Assembly (NCBI GenBank): GCA_031255395.1
Contig: JAIRSQ010000185.1
Coordinates: 1-7,482, forward strand
Reading direction: 5' to 3'
DNA from: Spirochaetaceae bacterium
GTDB lineage: Bacteria > Spirochaetota > Spirochaetia > Treponematales > Breznakiellaceae
Length of the DNA: 7,482 nt
A model generated the notes under the pieces. It searched no databases and was not told where the DNA came from. It worked only from the letters and a program-made list of their open reading frames with translations. Positions 6,217 through 7,482 of the stretch are shown here, in pieces (position 1 is the first letter of the stretch; every line of letters begins with the position of its first letter). The position numbers and the translations under genes were made by a program.

Positions 6217-7089
6217 TTACAGCAGCGCGTCCTGCACGTGGCGGACAAATATTTGCTGTACGCCTTTGTACTGTCCAAGCCCCTTTAGTATAGGTGTTAC
6301 GGCAAAGCCTTTGTCTTGCAGAACGCTTTTCCACGAGTCGCTTTCATCGCCCGCCATGTCGTTATTGGCGTGGTCGCCGGCAACTATCATGAGCGGCAAC
6401 AGCACGATTTTCTTGACATTGAGCGCGACCGCTCCCTCTATAACGTCGTCAAGCGTAGGCTCGGCTTCCACGGTGCCTATCAGATAGTCCCCGTACCCCG
6501 CCGCGACAAGTTTTTCTGCCAGTATTTCGTAATCCCGGTTGGACTCAGCTTCCGTGCCGTGCCCCATGTAAACGATGGCAGTGTCGGCGGCCCTGTACCG
6601 GTCTGTTTCGGCGACCAGTGCCGCGATAAGGCTGTCGTAATCGGCATCGGACGAAAGGAGCGGCTTGCCGTACTTTACGCTTGCGAAACGCTTTTCGAAC
6701 GGCTTGGCCGCTTCAAGCATCTCGTGATACTCTATTCCGTCCATCAGATGGGTGGGCTGGACAACCACGTCCTTTACCCCGTCCTTTACGAGCTGTTGCA
6801 TAGCTTCCGTTACGTTTAAAATATTCTCGCCGCTCTCTTTTTTAATCACGTCGATGACTATCTGGCTCGTAAACGCCCGCCTCACTTCGTAATTGGGGTA
6901 AGCCGCCGCGATGGCGTCCTCTATCGCCCCTATCGTTAGGGCGCGACTCTCGTCAAAACTTGTGCCAAAACTGACTACAAGCAAAACCGGCTTGCCGGCG
7001 TTTCCGGCCGGCGAGCTTGTACACGCTGACAGCGCCGCAATGCCTGTAATCAGCGCCGCGGCAAGCATTGAACTGCACACATTCTTCAT
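6217..7089 (-). CDS. cbiK: CbiK-type sirohydrochlorin cobaltochelatase, predicted lipoprotein
   Basis: The 290-residue product matches the anaerobic cobalt chelatase CbiK, which inserts Co2+ into sirohydrochlorin in early cobalamin synthesis. The N-terminus is a lipoprotein signal: MKN, a hydrophobic run, and lipobox LSAC with Cys23 as the lipidated residue, so the enzyme is predicted to act outside the cytoplasm, as in the periplasmic CbiK variants of some Desulfovibrio. The family core starts at PVLLVVSFGTSF (34-45). Likely metal-site residues are Glu120 (DGIEYHEM), His177 (MGHGTE) and His240 (VAGDHANNDMAGDE); their spacing (57 and 63) closely follows Glu89, His145 and His207 of the Salmonella enzyme. 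The start is ATG 7089, not the upstream ATG 7119, because AGGAG (7098-7102) lies 8 bases before it and the lipoprotein signal begins there. No other cobalamin genes are in the window. The product could serve a different tetrapyrrole or metal, since exported members of this family may have other roles. Confidence 0.92.
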   Translation of the reverse strand: MKNVCSSMLAAALITGIAALSACTSSPAGNAGKPVLLVVSFGTSFDESRALTIGAIEDAIAAAYPNYEVRRAFTSQIVIDVIKKESGENILNVTEAMQQLVKDGVKDVVVQPTHLMDGIEYHEMLEAAKPFEKRFASVKYGKPLLSSDADYDSLIAALVAETDRYRAADTAIVYMGHGTEAESNRDYEILAEKLVAAGYGDYLIGTVEAEPTLDDVIEGAVALNVKKIVLLPLMIVAGDHANNDMAGDESDSWKSVLQDKGFAVTPILKGLGQYKGVQQIFVRHVQDALL

Positions 7090-7097
7090 AATTTTTA

Positions 7098-7102
7098 CTC
7101 CT
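7098..7102 (-). promoter_or_regulatory. Ribosome-binding site that fixes the cbiK start
   Basis: AGGAG on the minus strand, 8 bases before ATG 7089. The alternative ATG at 7119 has only T-rich and hairpin sequence before it and would add ten residues ahead of the lipoprotein signal, so it is rejected. Confidence 0.75.
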
Positions 7103-7120
7103 AAAAAAAATATTTGCATT

Positions 7121-7157
7121 AAAAACCAAAAATCCGCCGTTCCGACGCGGCGGCGGA
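7121..7157 (-). terminator. Second terminator-like hairpin, close to cbiK
   Basis: On the minus strand TCCGCCG (7151-7157) and CGGCGGA (7133-7139) form a 7-bp stem with an 11-base loop, followed by TTTTTGGTTTTT (7121-7132). It lies 32 bases before the cbiK start codon and 76 bases past the first terminator. It could stop read-through, or be a regulatory structure that controls access to the gene. The larger loop makes it a weaker terminator than the one at 7242-7267. Confidence 0.45.
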
Positions 7158-7237
7158 GGCAGGACGGGAGAAGAAACGCCCTGTTATCCCCGCCGCCGCG
7201 CTTCGCGGAGGGCCCTGGCTGTTATAGCCCCGTGAAA

Positions 7238-7267
7238 CAAAAAAGCCACGGTGTATACCGCGGCTTT
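7238..7267 (-). terminator. Intrinsic terminator in the cbiK leader
   Basis: On the minus strand AAAGCC-G-CGG and CCG-T-GGCTTT (arms 7258-7267 and 7242-7251, one mismatch) close a 6-base loop, and the stem runs straight into a T6 tract (7239-7244) followed by GTTT. This is a textbook Rho-independent terminator reading toward cbiK, about 150 bases before its start codon. On the plus strand the hairpin is followed by only a weak pyrimidine run. It ends either a small RNA or an attenuated leader initiated near 7424. Confidence 0.75.
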
Positions 7268-7425
7268 CTCTGAAAGAAGACGTACAACCAGTACGATACA
7301 TCATTCATTTTCTCCGGCATACGCAAAGAAAAATGAGAACAAGGGCTATTATCTGCCCCTGCTTTGGCGACCCGGCTGTAACGGTAACGATCTTGCGAGG
7401 GAATTCCACCCTGCTTCCCCAAACA
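7239..7425 (-). ncRNA. Structured leader RNA or small RNA upstream of cbiK, about 190 nt
   Basis: Between a promoter at 7431-7459 and the terminator at 7238-7267 the minus strand folds into a series of local hairpins. They are GCAGGG/CCCTCGC with a 7-base loop (7409-7414 / 7395-7401, one bulge), AGCAGGGGC/GCCCTTGTT with an 8-base loop (7355-7363 / 7338-7346, two G-U pairs), TCATTTT/AAAATGA (7330-7336 / 7305-7311), and CGTAC/GTACG with a 5-base loop (7291-7295 / 7281-7285). I see no convincing gene here. The first hairpin resembles the J3/P4 part of a cobalamin riboswitch (GGGAA, then GGTGGAATTCC), but the CTGT loop in the right place and the B12 box are missing, so no known riboswitch class is assigned. 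The alternative is an independent small RNA. Confidence 0.45.
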
Positions 7426-7430
7426 ATTAT

Positions 7431-7459
7431 ATCCTAACACGCCTTCCCAATTACGTCAA
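7431..7459 (-). promoter_or_regulatory. Promoter reading toward cbiK
   Basis: On the minus strand TTGACG (7454-7459), a 17-base spacer and TAGGAT (7431-7436) form a good sigma70-type promoter; a perfect TATAAT overlaps at 7426-7431 but at a spacing of 22. Transcription would begin near 7424, giving a leader of about 335 bases before cbiK if it reads through both hairpins. No other convincing promoter lies nearer the gene. Confidence 0.55.
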
Positions 7460-7482
7460 GAACTAAAAACAATGGGCAATGA

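Noticed and set aside
6266..6819. Long plus-strand frames across the CbiK gene (for example 6316-6819)
   Set aside because: They are antisense to a gene with clear family motifs, have Cys/His/Arg-rich compositions without domains, and lack ribosome-binding sites.
7395..7414. T-box or FMN riboswitch reading of AGGGTGGAATTCCC
   Set aside because: Only the short GGTGGAA core matches. The T-box position just before the terminator and the FMN GCCCGCGA and GGAUGGGAGAAG elements are absent.
7239..7425. 6S RNA, tmRNA, RNase P RNA or SRP RNA
   Set aside because: The length suits 6S RNA, but the 5' and 3' ends do not pair into a long hairpin. The tmRNA, RNase P and SRP signature sequences are not present.
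7251..7466. Plus-strand frame across the cbiK leader
   Set aside because: It starts inside a terminator loop, has no ribosome-binding site, and its sequence is explained by hairpins on the other strand.

Overview
The window reads as chromosomal DNA of a diderm bacterium, most likely a spirochaete of the Treponema type. The taxonomic guess rests on three protein features: the short, single-span signal peptidase with its FFFDF..TQG.SM entry to the active site, the particular ABC-F subtype, and a class B penicillin-binding protein carrying a PASTA domain. A predicted lipoprotein form of the cobalt chelatase CbiK fits an organism with a periplasm. No rRNA or tRNA is present to settle the lineage, so this is an inference.

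Layout, left to right. Positions 1-213 (minus) hold the edge of a membrane-protein reading frame that runs off the window and has an in-frame stop near its apparent 5' end. Positions 160-450 are GC-rich palindromic repeat DNA. 451-2085 (minus) is an ABC-F ATPase with a strong ribosome-binding site and a TATAAT -10 box. 2100-2502 is a gap with one hairpin, a dispersed 15-base motif, and a possible 44-residue membrane or secreted peptide gene (2233-2367, minus). 2503-3645 (minus) is a membrane-anchored LysM-LysM-M23 endopeptidase. Divergent from it, 3739-4140 and 4140-6029 (plus) are signal peptidase I and a class B penicillin-binding protein, overlapping by one base. 6030-6216 is a cluster of at least four hairpins between convergent genes. 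6217-7089 (minus) is the CbiK-type lipoprotein, preceded by about 390 bases of structured, apparently non-coding leader (7090-7482).

The centre (2503-6029) is a cell-envelope module: a peptidoglycan hydrolase reads one way, while a preprotein-processing protease and a septal-type transpeptidase read the other way. One plausible sigma70-type promoter (TCGACA-17-TATACT) lies in the divergent gap and decides the lepB start. The ABC-F protein probably works on the ribosome, and CbiK belongs to cobalt-tetrapyrrole chemistry; neither is functionally tied to the envelope genes.

The least explained part is the cbiK leader. A promoter (TTGACG-17-TAGGAT) reading toward cbiK is followed by a series of hairpins and a textbook intrinsic terminator about 190 bases downstream. 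A second hairpin with a T-rich tail sits just before the gene. This looks like either an attenuator or riboswitch-type leader, or a separate small RNA of about 190 nt. The other unusual points are the degenerate ATPase motifs of the ABC-F protein and the hairpin clusters.
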